64,000 bases of DNA from Planctomycetota bacterium (GTDB lineage Bacteria; Planctomycetota; JAJSAM01): NCBI GenBank assembly GCA_024274785.1, contig JAJSAM010000042.1:147103-211102 (forward strand), in the 5' to 3' direction. Positions within the stretch are counted from its first letter, which is position 1. Each line of letters begins with the position of its first letter. A program made the position numbers and the translations under genes. Of this stretch, positions 54,027 through 62,926 are shown piece after piece. A model generated the notes under the pieces. It ran no database searches. It saw only the letters and a program-made list of their open reading frames with translations, and was not told the origin of the DNA.

Positions 54027-55645
54027 AGCCGCACCTCAAGGATGACGGATCCGCACCGGGCGGAATGGAGTCGAACGACGACCACTTCGTCCGGCTTGCC
54101 GGTGATGAGCCAGCGGAACTCCGCGGTGGTCCCGCCGTCCAGACGGTCGATCATTTCCCGCGCCTGTCCCTGCAGAATGCGCTCCGTGGGCAGGTCCAGC
54201 TCGAGGCGGAGCGGGGCGGGGGCGCGCGTCAGCCGGCCCATGGCCGTAAGCGCCGGAAGAACACCTTCGTTGGTCACCGCGACTTTCAGTTCATACACAC
54301 CGTTGCCCGTGGCCCGGGCGGAATTGACCGAGAGCGCCGGGCGGGGGAGCCGCGTGAGCAGTTCCTTCACGAACTTCACCTGCTGCGACACGATCGGTGC
54401 AATCAGCCGGGGCGGGGGATTGATCCGGAAGAGCGGATCGAACCCGCCGATCTCGACGCTTCCGAGCGTCTCGTGTTCGAACGGCGCCCATTCGACGAAA
54501 CCCCGTCCTTCGCGGTCCGCCAGTGCGAGCAGCCGGCCGTCGTCGGTGGTCGGGGCTTTGCCGTCCGGGAGTTCGAACGGAGTCCCCTCGTCCGAGAGAT
54601 ACCAGAGTGAACTGCTGAACGCCGGGAGGCCGGCCTGGTAATACGCCCACTGTGCAAACGACCCCGTACTCTGCTCACCGGCCTGGCCCGTCGCCTTGCA
54701 GGCCTCCTTGAAAGCCTCGGCGAGCACCTTCCACCAGCCGAGGTCTTCCGGCGGCGGACCGGTGGGAGGCACTCGCGGAGGGGACTTGTTTGCGTCGGGA
54801 ACGGTGGACAGGTTCGACTCGTGACCGTAGACCAGCAGCGTGGCGATCTCGGGAGTTCCGAGTACATGTCCGATGAGGGCCAGGGACTCCGGCTCGGAGG
54901 GGCAACTCTTTCCGCTGTCCGATCGGGTCGGGTCCCAGCCATGCGGAAAGTTCCGGTCGAGGTCGACTCCTCCCGGCCCGTCCTCGTTGATCCATCCGTC
55001 ACCGTCGTTGTCGATGCCCTCCGTGAGCACCCGCCAGACCGCCGCTTTTCCGGCTGCCGGATCGGCGTCGACCAGCAGTCGCTCGTCCTCCTCGGATGCG
55101 CGCTTGCTTCCGGCTCGGGTGCGGACCCGCATGAGCGAAATGATGCCGTCGCCGTTCAGGTCATCGGGCGGGTCTTCCCCGCTCGCACCGTCGCGGTCGT
55201 CGTCGACGGGTCGAGTGTTCACACGAAGTTCCCGACGCCCGCCCGCGAGCAGCATGGAGAGCCCGTCCGGATTGGCGAGCGGGATGATCTCCACGGTGTA
55301 GCGGGCCAGCAGGGAGGCCAGAGCGGGGTCGTCCGCGGCGGTGGAAAGGAGCGCTTCGCCAAGGCGCAAGGCCACCGCGACGCCGATCCGGTGATCCGGT
55401 GCCAGACCGGCCACGACCAGGAGCCGGGGTCTCTCTTCCGGAGGAACGGTTCCCGGGAGCGCCAACCGGATCGATCGGATGGGAACTCCCTCGCGGCTCT
55501 TCGCGAGTTCGGTGAGCACGATCGGTTCGCTCCCGGCGGCGAGGGCGGTCAGGTCCTTCGCGACCTCCTCGACATCGGGGTAGTCGCCGCCGTACGCGGC
55601 CAGGCTGGCCGCGACGATGGCCGTGAAGACGAGAAATGAGCGCAT
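54023..55645 (-). CDS. Exported M14-like paralogue lacking the HxxE zinc motif (probable pseudoenzyme)
   Basis: The ATG at 55645 follows GGAGGCAGCC, a good ribosome binding site, and starts a signal peptide (MRSFLVFTAIVAASLAAYGG). The 540-residue protein shares the layout of the gene downstream: the calcium-type insert (VDDDRDGASGEDPPDDLNGDG, trimmed here to key elements), GIDNDGDGWINEDGPGG and a beta-rich C-terminus. However, the HGNE zinc motif position reads AGLAPDHRIG, so the first His/Glu pair is lost, while the third-ligand region keeps VYGHES. It may be an inactive partner of the downstream carboxypeptidase, with which it overlaps by four bases. Confidence 0.82.
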   Translation of the reverse strand: MRSFLVFTAIVAASLAAYGGDYPDVEEVAKDLTALAAGSEPIVLTELAKSREGVPIRSIRLALPGTVPPEERPRLLVVAGLAPDHRIGVAVALRLGEALLSTAADDPALASLLARYTVEIIPLANPDGLSMLLAGGRRELRVNTRPVDDDRDGASGEDPPDDLNGDGIISLMRVRTRAGSKRASEEDERLLVDADPAAGKAAVWRVLTEGIDNDGDGWINEDGPGGVDLDRNFPHGWDPTRSDSGKSCPSEPESLALIGHVLGTPEIATLLVYGHESNLSTVPDANKSPPRVPPTGPPPEDLGWWKVLAEAFKEACKATGQAGEQSTGSFAQWAYYQAGLPAFSSSLWYLSDEGTPFELPDGKAPTTDDGRLLALADREGRGFVEWAPFEHETLGSVEIGGFDPLFRINPPPRLIAPIVSQQVKFVKELLTRLPRPALSVNSARATGNGVYELKVAVTNEGVLPALTAMGRLTRAPAPLRLELDLPTERILQGQAREMIDRLDGGTTAEFRWLITGKPDEVVVVRLHSARCGSVILEVRL

Positions 55646-55667
55646 GGCTGCCTCCGGGGAAAGCGCC

Positions 55668-55673
55668 ACTATA
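55668..55673 (-). promoter_or_regulatory. -10 element TATAGT upstream of the M14/M1 operon
   Basis: On the minus strand TATAGT (five of six consensus bases) lies 22 bases before the ATG at 55645, leaving a leader of about 16 bases that carries GGAGG. The -35 region is not clear. It would drive the three-gene peptidase operon. Confidence 0.45.
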
Positions 55674-55707
55674 CCTCCCGGAAGTGCGGCGGGAAGCCTC
55701 GCCTTGC

Positions 55708-56361
55708 TCAGGCCCGGCCGTGGCGGATGACGTCGCCCTCGACGAGGAAGACCACGTCTTCGGCGATATTCGTAGCCAGGTCCGCGATGCGTTCGAGATT
55801 GCGCGCACTGGAGATCAGCGAGCTGGCTCGCTCGACGCGTTCCGGCTCCGCCTTCATGATGTCGATCAGGACGCCGTAGGTCTCGCGGTGCAGGTCGTCC
55901 ACGTCGTCGTCGGCATCGATGACCTTCCGGGCGAGGGTCACATCACGTTCCACCAGGCAATCGAGGGCGTCGCGGAGCATGTGGCGGACTTTCTCGGCGA
56001 TCTCCGGTACCGGTACGTGGACGGAGAGTTCGGGGCGAACGGAGAGAAAACGGGCTCGCTCGGCGATGTTGACCGCGAGATCACCCATCCGCTCGAGGTC
56101 GTTGTTGACTTTCAGCACCGTGATGATGAAGCGAAGGTCCTGCGCGAAGGGCTGGTGCAGGGCCAGCACCTTCAGGCACTCCTCCTCGAGTTCGACTTCC
56201 TCGGCGTCGATGCGCTTGTCTCCGGCGATGACCTCCCCGGCGAGGGTGGCGTCGCGGCATAGCAGCGCGTTCATGGAACGGTGGACGGCGCCTTCCACGA
56301 GCGCTCCCATGGAAAGGATACGGCGTTTGATTCTGTCCATGTCCCGGCTCAGGTGTTTCAT
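55708..56361 (-). CDS. phoU: Phosphate-specific transport system accessory protein PhoU
   Basis: The 217-residue all-helical protein has two PhoU repeats, each with an acidic metal-binding motif (for example VIAGDKRIDAEEVELEEE and VIDADDDVDDLHRE). It starts MKHLSRDMDRIKRRILSMG, a typical N-terminus. PhoU links the Pst transporter to the PhoR/PhoB signalling pair and curbs phosphate uptake. It is the last gene of the porin-pstS-pstC-pstA-pstB-phoU run. phoB and phoR are not in the window. Confidence 0.95.
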   Translation of the reverse strand: MKHLSRDMDRIKRRILSMGALVEGAVHRSMNALLCRDATLAGEVIAGDKRIDAEEVELEEECLKVLALHQPFAQDLRFIITVLKVNNDLERMGDLAVNIAERARFLSVRPELSVHVPVPEIAEKVRHMLRDALDCLVERDVTLARKVIDADDDVDDLHRETYGVLIDIMKAEPERVERASSLISSARNLERIADLATNIAEDVVFLVEGDVIRHGRA

Positions 56362-56407
56362 GTCGCCCTCCGCCTGAATGAAATCGCTGTCGATCCCTGC
56401 TCACCGC

Positions 56408-57319
56408 CTACCCGAAGCGACCGGTGATGTAGTCAGCGGTCTCGCGCAGATGCGGATTCAGGAAGATGTCTTCCGTGGCGCCGTACTCGATCAGCCTCCC
56501 GAGATACATGAAGGCAGTGTAGTCGCTGGTGCGCGAGGCCTGCTGCATGTTGTGAGTCACCATGAGCACCGTGTAGGCGCCCCGCAATTCGTGAATGAGG
56601 TCCTCGATGCGTCCGGTGGCCATCGGGTCGAGTGCGGAGCAGGGCTCGTCCATCAGGAGAACCTCGGGCTCCGCCGCGATGGCCCGGGCGATGCAGAGCC
56701 GCTGCTGCTGCCCCCCGGAGAGACCGAGCGCGCTGTCCTTCAGGCGATCCTTCACCTCTTCCCAGAGGGCGGATCCTCTCAGGCTGCGCTCGCAGACCTC
56801 CTCGAGAACACTGCGATCCCGGATGCCGTCGATGCGCAGGGGGTAGACGACATTCTCGAAGATGCTCATGGGAAACGGATTCGATTTCTGGAAGACCATG
56901 CCCATCCGCTTGCGGAGTTCGATGACGTCGACTTCCGGTCCGTAGACGGATTCACCGGAGAGGAGCATCTGCCCGTCGATGCGCACGGAGTCGATCAGGT
57001 CGTTCATGCGGTTGACGGAACGCAGCAAGGTGGACTTTCCACAACCGGAAGGGCCGATGAGGGCCGTCACCCTGCCGCGCGGGATGTTCATCGCGATGTC
57101 GAACAGCGCCTGCTTCTCCCCGTACCAGAGCTTGAAGTCACGCACCTCGAGGACGGCATCTTCTGTGCCGATGGCATCGTGCGTGTCGGTCTCGAAAGGC
57201 TCTCCGGCGGCGATGGATGCGAGCCGTGATATCGACCCCTGATCGGCACATCGAGCGACTGGCGCTTGCATGGTGATCTCCCTTGGCACAGCCTTGACCG
57301 TCATGGCCGGCGTTCCCAT
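56408..57319 (-). CDS. pstB: Phosphate ABC transporter ATP-binding protein PstB
   Basis: PstB drives high-affinity phosphate import. The ABC core has Walker [10 protein letters not shown], signature LSGGQQQR, Walker [14 protein letters not shown] and the switch histidine in [10 protein letters not shown]. The PstB-specific [17 protein letters not shown] is present. The frame starts with an ATG overlapping the pstA stop (TGATG) and carries about 45 extra residues before the domain; internal starts such as the one at MTVKAV are possible. 303 residues. Confidence 0.95.
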   Translation of the reverse strand: MGTPAMTVKAVPREITMQAPVARCADQGSISRLASIAAGEPFETDTHDAIGTEDAVLEVRDFKLWYGEKQALFDIAMNIPRGRVTALIGPSGCGKSTLLRSVNRMNDLIDSVRIDGQMLLSGESVYGPEVDVIELRKRMGMVFQKSNPFPMSIFENVVYPLRIDGIRDRSVLEEVCERSLRGSALWEEVKDRLKDSALGLSGGQQQRLCIARAIAAEPEVLLMDEPCSALDPMATGRIEDLIHELRGAYTVLMVTHNMQQASRTSDYTAFMYLGRLIEYGATEDIFLNPHLRETADYITGRFG

Positions 57320-59265
57320 CAGAACCCTCCCGAGGCGACGAACTTCTTCCGGAGTCGGCCTCGAATCCAGATGGAGAACACATTCAGTATGACCACGATG
57401 GAGATGAGGAGCAGGGTCGTCGTGAATACCATCGGCTTCGCCGCTTCGCTGTTCTGGCTCTGAAAGCCGAGATCGAAGATGTGGAAGCCGAGGTGCATGA
57501 AACTCCGCTCGGAGTGAACGAACAGCGTGGGCAACGGGCCGACGGAGCCGCTCCAGTCAACGGCGCTGACCGGCAGTTCCGGGGCGAGCTTGACGGCACC
57601 GACGAGCATGAGGGGCGCCACCTCGCCAGCCCCTCGGGCCATCGCCAGGATGATCCCGGTCATGATCCCCGGCATGGCGCGAGGGAGCACGATCCGCCAG
57701 ATCGTCTGGAACTTGCTGGCGCCACAGGCATAGCTGCCTTCGCGCATGGAACCCGGGACCGCCGCCAGAGCCTCCTCGGTCGCCACGATCACCACCGGCA
57801 GCGTGAGCAATGCCAGGGTGAACGAAGCCCAGAGGAGGCCGCCCTTGCCGAAGGTCGGGTTGGGTAGTTCGGCCCGGTAGAACCCGTTGAACCAGGGGCT
57901 GAACCAGACGACCGTCACGAAAAGGAGGGCCACGCCGCTCCAGAGCGCGGGGACGACCCACAGCAGGAAGTTCTGCTCCGAGCGCCGGGCCGGGGGCAGG
58001 CGCGTTCGATGCCAGGTGGCGAAGACGGCGGCGCCGAGCAACGCCAAGAGCAGTCCGAGGTAGACGAACCAGCTCCCGGCGGACGCGGGAGAGGTCGGCC
58101 CACCATCGATCCAGGCGCCGAGGATGTAGCAGAAGAATCCGAGACCGAACACACCGAACACGATGCTCGGGACCCCGGCCAGGTTGTTGATGGCGATCCG
58201 CACGGCGCTGACGGCCCATCCCGCCCTGGCGTATTCACGAAGGTAGAGCGCGGCGAGAATTCCGAAGGGAACCACCAGCATGCACATGATCAGCGTCATC
58301 ACCAGGGTCCCGACGATGGCCGGAAAGACACCGCCCTCACTGTTGGCTTCGCGTGGCTCGTCGAAGATGAACTCGAACGCGCGCGACAGGTAGATGGTGA
58401 GCTTCCCGCCGGTGCCCTGCCGGTTGGCGGGAAAGGCGCGCACGATCTCGTCGAGCGCCATCACTTTCCCGGAGCCGTCGGCGGTGAGCACCCTGATGGC
58501 ATAGCGCCGATTCTCGGTGTCCAACTGCTCGATGCGGGCGGCGATGCCTTCGAATTCCTCGTCCGCCGCGTCATCGATCTTCTGCTGGTTCTCTCGCGCC
58601 TGGAGGACCGGCAGGGAGCCCTCGGGATGGTCGAGCAGCGCGGCTCTGACCCGAAGGCGGGCCTCTTCCCGTCGGGCATTCAGGCGTCCCATCTCATCGC
58701 GTTCGAGTGAGCGGCGCTCGACAAGACGATCCCGGCAGGGACCGTGAAGTTGCAGAAAACGCCGCCAGACCGCCGCGGGCGTATCCGCGACGACCTCGCC
58801 GTCGATGAGCAGTTCCTGTGGGATGCCATAGAACCGCCCCCAGGAATTGCGCTCGAACAGGACGGCCCATTCGGGCTCTTCGGTCCTGGTGACCGCGGCG
58901 TCGTCAAACCAGGTGAAGTGCGTGCCGGAAACGTCGAAGTTGCCGGTTCGGAGCATGGTGCGCGTGGTGATCCGGGCGGTGCTGCCGGGATCCTCTTCGA
59001 CCCGGTTGACCTCACCCAGAAGGACCCGGCCGTCGTCGAGAGTCACCTCGACGAGGGGCCCCGGCCAGAAGGTCGACACTCCCTCGGTCACGACCAGGAG
59101 CAGCAGGCCGGCCACCATGAGGACGCTGAGCACCAGCGCCCCGCCGGTCAGCCAGACCATGGGTTCGCCGTGGGCGAAGAGGGAGGAACGGCGGCGCCTT
59201 GAAGAGATGCGTTTCTCCCGGTCGGAGGCGGTTCGTTCGGGGGCCCCGCGCGGATGGTTGTTCAC
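57319..59265 (-). CDS. pstA: Phosphate ABC transporter permease PstA with extended N-terminal region
   Basis: The GTG at 59265 overlaps the pstC stop as GTGA and is chosen over an open frame that continues further upstream antisense-like through pstC. The 648-residue protein begins with a basic segment and a transmembrane helix ([20 protein letters not shown]), then a periplasmic insertion of about 240 residues ([20 protein letters not shown] to [18 protein letters not shown]). The permease core follows with [14 protein letters not shown] and the ABC-contact loop [17 protein letters not shown]. Ordinary PstA is about 300 residues, so the insertion is notable and resembles the long PstA of some marine bacteria. 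Confidence 0.93.
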   Translation of the reverse strand: MNNHPRGAPERTASDREKRISSRRRRSSLFAHGEPMVWLTGGALVLSVLMVAGLLLLVVTEGVSTFWPGPLVEVTLDDGRVLLGEVNRVEEDPGSTARITTRTMLRTGNFDVSGTHFTWFDDAAVTRTEEPEWAVLFERNSWGRFYGIPQELLIDGEVVADTPAAVWRRFLQLHGPCRDRLVERRSLERDEMGRLNARREEARLRVRAALLDHPEGSLPVLQARENQQKIDDAADEEFEGIAARIEQLDTENRRYAIRVLTADGSGKVMALDEIVRAFPANRQGTGGKLTIYLSRAFEFIFDEPREANSEGGVFPAIVGTLVMTLIMCMLVVPFGILAALYLREYARAGWAVSAVRIAINNLAGVPSIVFGVFGLGFFCYILGAWIDGGPTSPASAGSWFVYLGLLLALLGAAVFATWHRTRLPPARRSEQNFLLWVVPALWSGVALLFVTVVWFSPWFNGFYRAELPNPTFGKGGLLWASFTLALLTLPVVIVATEEALAAVPGSMREGSYACGASKFQTIWRIVLPRAMPGIMTGIILAMARGAGEVAPLMLVGAVKLAPELPVSAVDWSGSVGPLPTLFVHSERSFMHLGFHIFDLGFQSQNSEAAKPMVFTTTLLLISIVVILNVFSIWIRGRLRKKFVASGGF

Positions 59266-61859
59266 AACTGAACCGCCTTCCTGCGGAAGCGCGCTCGCAC
59301 CACCTCGGCCACGCTGTTGACGACGAAGGTCATGGCGAAAAGAGTCAACGCCGCGAGGAAGAGCGTCCGGTAGTGGGTGCTGTCGCGAACGGCTTCCGGC
59401 AACTCCACCGCGAGGTTCGCGGAGAGGGTGCGAAAGCCGCTGAAGATGCTCCAGTCCATGATGGGGGTGTTGCCGGCGGCCATCAGCACGATCATGGTTT
59501 CCCCGACCGCGCGGCCGAGTCCGATCATCACCGCGGAGAAGAGCCCGCTCATTGCGGTGGGCACGACGATCCGAATGGCGGTCTGCCAGGGGGTGGCGCC
59601 GGCGCCGAGCGAAGCGGAACGAAGATGGTCCGGCACCGCGGAGAGGGCGTCTTCGGCGATGGTGAAGATGATCGGGATGATGGCGAAGCCCATCACGAAG
59701 CCGACGACGAGGGCGTTCCGCTGGCTGTAGGTACCGAAGACAGCGCCGCGAGTATCGAGGCCGGCCCGCGTCAGAATGAACGCGAGGAGAGCGGTGAGGA
59801 TGAGAGTCAGCAGCAGGGTTACCAGGAACCGGCAGAGATCGAACACCGCAAGCGGAACGCGATCCAGGTGACTGGTCATCGGGATCAGTTTGAAGTCGAG
59901 CCCCCGGGTGGTCAGGATGAGCATCGCCACCCCGACCATGGGGAAGAGCAGAAAAGCGAACCCTCCAAAGGCGCTGCCGCGCTGCCCGTCGAGCCACATC
60001 CTGATGTCCCCGGCGAAGAGAGCGCTCTCGATCACCGGGCCGAGCATCGCGGCGGCCCGGAGGCCGATCGGGAAGCAGAGGAACATGAAGAAGATCCGGA
60101 AACGTCCCATCCGGATTGCGAACGGGCGCGGGAGCAATTGCCACACGTAGGCCCCCAGCATCAACGAGATGGGGATGGTGAAGAACGCGGTCAGGCAATG
60201 CGGGACGATATCTTCCACGAAGGGGGCGATGACCAGGGCGGCGAGAAATCCGAGTACGACACTCGGCAGGCTGGCCATGATCTCGATCGTGGGCTTCACC
60301 ATCGATTTTGCCCGGGGATCCAGGAACTCGCTGGCGAAGATCGCGGCGAGCAGGGCGATGGGCAGGCCGAAGAGCATCGAATAGAGCGTGGCCTTGACCG
60401 TCCCGAAGATGAGCGGCACCAGGCCGAGCTTCGGCTCGAACGCGTCGGTTCCACCGGTGGACTGCCAGACGTTTTCCGGCTCGGGGTACCCCTCGTACCA
60501 GACCTTCCCGAACAGTGAGACGATACTCACGTCCGGGTGTTCCGCCAGCACCGCGAAAGTGGCGATCTCCCGGCGACTCACCGCCACGATACCGTCCTCC
60601 TTCGGCGTGATGACGATCGTCTGCACGGGTTGGGCGAGCGCAGTCGGCCGCGCCGCGACCAGCTTTCCGCTGGTCACGTGAAACAGGCGGACCGACCCAT
60701 CCGCGTAGCCGACGGAGACCAGCCGTGCCCGGGAGGATGGCCCGAAGGCCGTAACCGGCGAAACGCTGCCGTCTTCCGTCAGAAGCTCGTGGGCGTTGGT
60801 GAGGACCGTTCCGTCGAGAGTCCCGGACCGTTCGGGTCTGACCGGGAACCAGGCGCGCACGCGTCCCCGGGAGTCGCCGACCAGGAAGGTGGATTTGCCG
60901 GTGATGAAGGAAAGAGCGGTGATCTCGGCATCGTCGTCCCGGAGGAGATCGACGGTCTCGACGATCTGCAACTCGCCTTCAACTCGTCCCAGGCGAGCGA
61001 GGAAGCCGTCGCGCCATACCAGGTAGACGAACCGGCCGCCGTCTGAGAGCAGCACGCGGTCCGGAAGAGGCCGATCGCCGGGAGGATTCAGTGCGATCTC
61101 ATCCCCCGACCAGGTCACCCTCGTCCGGCCGGTCAGGAGATTGCGTTTCTCCGTGGCCTCGCGGATCAGGATGCGGGAGTCCTCGGTCAGGAGCGCATAG
61201 ACCGGCCCGGTGGGTTTGATGGTGAGGTCCATCCGCACGATCGGAGAGGGCGGCTCGACCCGTGCGGTGCGATCTTCCTCGAGGGTCAGGGCGAAGGTCT
61301 GGATCCGGTATTGCCCTTCGGGGGTCTTCTGAACCATTCCGCTTTCGAACCGGCGGGGTTCGCCCGGCTTCATGTCGTGGAACTCGGCCGGCACGTGCGC
61401 CTTGTCAAGGAAGCGCGAGCTGAATTCCATGCGGCCGGGAACCATGCTTCCGTCCGGGAATCCGAAGGCGACCTCTGGGGACGAGCGGGCCATGGCCGCG
61501 GACGACGGCGGCGTATCCGCGAAGGGCGTGAGCGTTTCGATGGTCTCGCCCGTATCGAGCCGGTAGACGCGGATCTGGCCGTTTCGCAGGAGCAGAAAGC
61601 CCATGATCCGGTACTCATCGACACCCATCCGCAGAGGGGCCTCGGCATTCGACCTCGGTATCGTCGCACCCTCGCCGATCTCACCGCCGGTGAAGAGGGG
61701 TACGACCACCCAGATGAGGAAAACCATGATCATCAGCACGGCGAGAATGGTGCCGATGCCGCCGACGGTGATCAGGACCCGGGCGACCCGATCGATGATC
61801 CGCACCGAAAGGCGGGTGGTGCGTCGTCGCTCGACCCCGGTGAAGCTCTTGTCCGGCAT
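59262..61859 (-). CDS. pstC: Phosphate ABC transporter permease PstC with large periplasmic propeller-like domain
   Basis: The 865-residue protein has one N-terminal transmembrane helix (ITVGGIGTILAVLMIMVFLI), then about 420 residues of beta-rich, WD40-like repeats (for example LVSVGYADGSVRLFHVTSGK and FLVGDSRGRVRAWFPV), then the permease core: ATLYSMLFGLPIALLAAIFA, MASLPSVVLGFLAALVI and the EAA-type loop LGAGATPWQTAIRIVVPTAM. Ordinary PstC is about 320 residues. The extra domain may sense or present phosphate-binding protein. It lies between pstS and pstA with a four-base overlap to pstA. Confidence 0.93.
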   Translation of the reverse strand: MPDKSFTGVERRRTTRLSVRIIDRVARVLITVGGIGTILAVLMIMVFLIWVVVPLFTGGEIGEGATIPRSNAEAPLRMGVDEYRIMGFLLLRNGQIRVYRLDTGETIETLTPFADTPPSSAAMARSSPEVAFGFPDGSMVPGRMEFSSRFLDKAHVPAEFHDMKPGEPRRFESGMVQKTPEGQYRIQTFALTLEEDRTARVEPPSPIVRMDLTIKPTGPVYALLTEDSRILIREATEKRNLLTGRTRVTWSGDEIALNPPGDRPLPDRVLLSDGGRFVYLVWRDGFLARLGRVEGELQIVETVDLLRDDDAEITALSFITGKSTFLVGDSRGRVRAWFPVRPERSGTLDGTVLTNAHELLTEDGSVSPVTAFGPSSRARLVSVGYADGSVRLFHVTSGKLVAARPTALAQPVQTIVITPKEDGIVAVSRREIATFAVLAEHPDVSIVSLFGKVWYEGYPEPENVWQSTGGTDAFEPKLGLVPLIFGTVKATLYSMLFGLPIALLAAIFASEFLDPRAKSMVKPTIEIMASLPSVVLGFLAALVIAPFVEDIVPHCLTAFFTIPISLMLGAYVWQLLPRPFAIRMGRFRIFFMFLCFPIGLRAAAMLGPVIESALFAGDIRMWLDGQRGSAFGGFAFLLFPMVGVAMLILTTRGLDFKLIPMTSHLDRVPLAVFDLCRFLVTLLLTLILTALLAFILTRAGLDTRGAVFGTYSQRNALVVGFVMGFAIIPIIFTIAEDALSAVPDHLRSASLGAGATPWQTAIRIVVPTAMSGLFSAVMIGLGRAVGETMIVLMAAGNTPIMDWSIFSGFRTLSANLAVELPEAVRDSTHYRTLFLAALTLFAMTFVVNSVAEVVRARFRRKAVQL

Positions 61860-61931
61860 GGTGGATCAGCCCCGGGAAGAGGAAACAGGTGGCGGAACCG
61901 CAGGGCGCCGCCAACCGCGGAGTTGTTCTTC

Positions 61932-62909
61932 CTACTTGATGCCTGCGGTTGCGAGGGCCTCCCTGGCGATCGCGGCCGGAAGGGGGAGGTAGCCGTCCTT
62001 GACGACGACTTCCTGGCCTTCGCGGGAGAAGACGAACTTCAGGAACTCCCTGCGGAGCGGGTCGAGCTTGCTGCCCGGCCGGTAGTTCAGCGTGAGGAGC
62101 AGGAACCGCGCCAGCGGGTAGTCCCCGGAGTACGCGAAATCCGCTTGCGCGGGAACAAACCGGTTCGAGTTGCCGGGGCCGAGCGGGATCGCCCGGACGT
62201 CCGCGGTCTTGTAGCCGATGCCGCTGTAACCGATGGCGTAGCGATCACTGGCAACGCCCTGCACCACGGCCGAACTCCCGGGCTGCTCCTTCACGGAGTC
62301 CTTGTAGTCACCCTTGCCGAGGACGTGCTTCTTGACGTAGCCGTAGGTGCCGGAGGCGGAGTTGCGGCCATACGTGCTGATGGGCTTGTTCGCCCACTCG
62401 CCGGTCAGCCCCACGTCCCCCCAGGTGCGGATGTCCTTGCTGTGGCCGAGCTTCCGGTTCTTCCCGAAGATGGCGTCCAGTTGGGCCAGGCTCAAGCCCT
62501 TGATGGGGTTGTCCCGGTGCACGTAGAAGGCGAGCATGTCGATCGAGGTCGGCAACTGGGTGGCCTTGTAGCCGTAGTGCGCCTCGAACTTGTCCTGCTC
62601 CTTGTCCTTGATCTTTCGACTCATCGGGCCGAAGGTGGCCTGACCACTGATCAGGGCGGGTGGGGCTGTGCCCGAACCCTTGCCCTCGATCTCGACCCGC
62701 ACGCCCGGGTAGTTCCGGCGGAAACCCTCGGCCCAGAGAGCCATCAGGTTGTTCATGGTGTCCGAGCCGACGCTCTTCACCATTCCGGATACGCCGGAGA
62801 TTCTGGTGTAAGACCGGAGCTCCGGATCGACCCCGGATGCGGTATCGCCGAACGTTCCCGTCGCCAGCACCAGCACGGCCAGCGCTGCCATGAACTTCGC
62901 CTTGCTCAT
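61932..62909 (-). CDS. pstS: Phosphate-binding protein PstS
   Basis: PstS delivers phosphate to PstCA. The ATG at 62909 is preceded by GGGAGA at a good distance; a second ATG at 62924 overlaps that site. The protein (325 residues) has a signal peptide (KFMAALAVLVLATGTFGD) and phosphate-binding loops MVKSVGSDTMNNLM, KGSGTAPPALISGQ and GRNSASGTYGYVKKHVLG. The family serine/glycine pattern is intact. It lies between the porin and pstC. Confidence 0.94.
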   Translation of the reverse strand: MSKAKFMAALAVLVLATGTFGDTASGVDPELRSYTRISGVSGMVKSVGSDTMNNLMALWAEGFRRNYPGVRVEIEGKGSGTAPPALISGQATFGPMSRKIKDKEQDKFEAHYGYKATQLPTSIDMLAFYVHRDNPIKGLSLAQLDAIFGKNRKLGHSKDIRTWGDVGLTGEWANKPISTYGRNSASGTYGYVKKHVLGKGDYKDSVKEQPGSSAVVQGVASDRYAIGYSGIGYKTADVRAIPLGPGNSNRFVPAQADFAYSGDYPLARFLLLTLNYRPGSKLDPLRREFLKFVFSREGQEVVVKDGYLPLPAAIAREALATAGIK

Positions 62910-62926
62910 CTTCGAGTCTCCCATGA

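Noticed and set aside
59266..60198. Long minus-strand open frame extending upstream of pstA
   Set aside because: It runs out of frame through pstC and is Arg/Pro/His-rich without family resemblance; the GTG at 59265 overlapping the pstC stop is the natural start.
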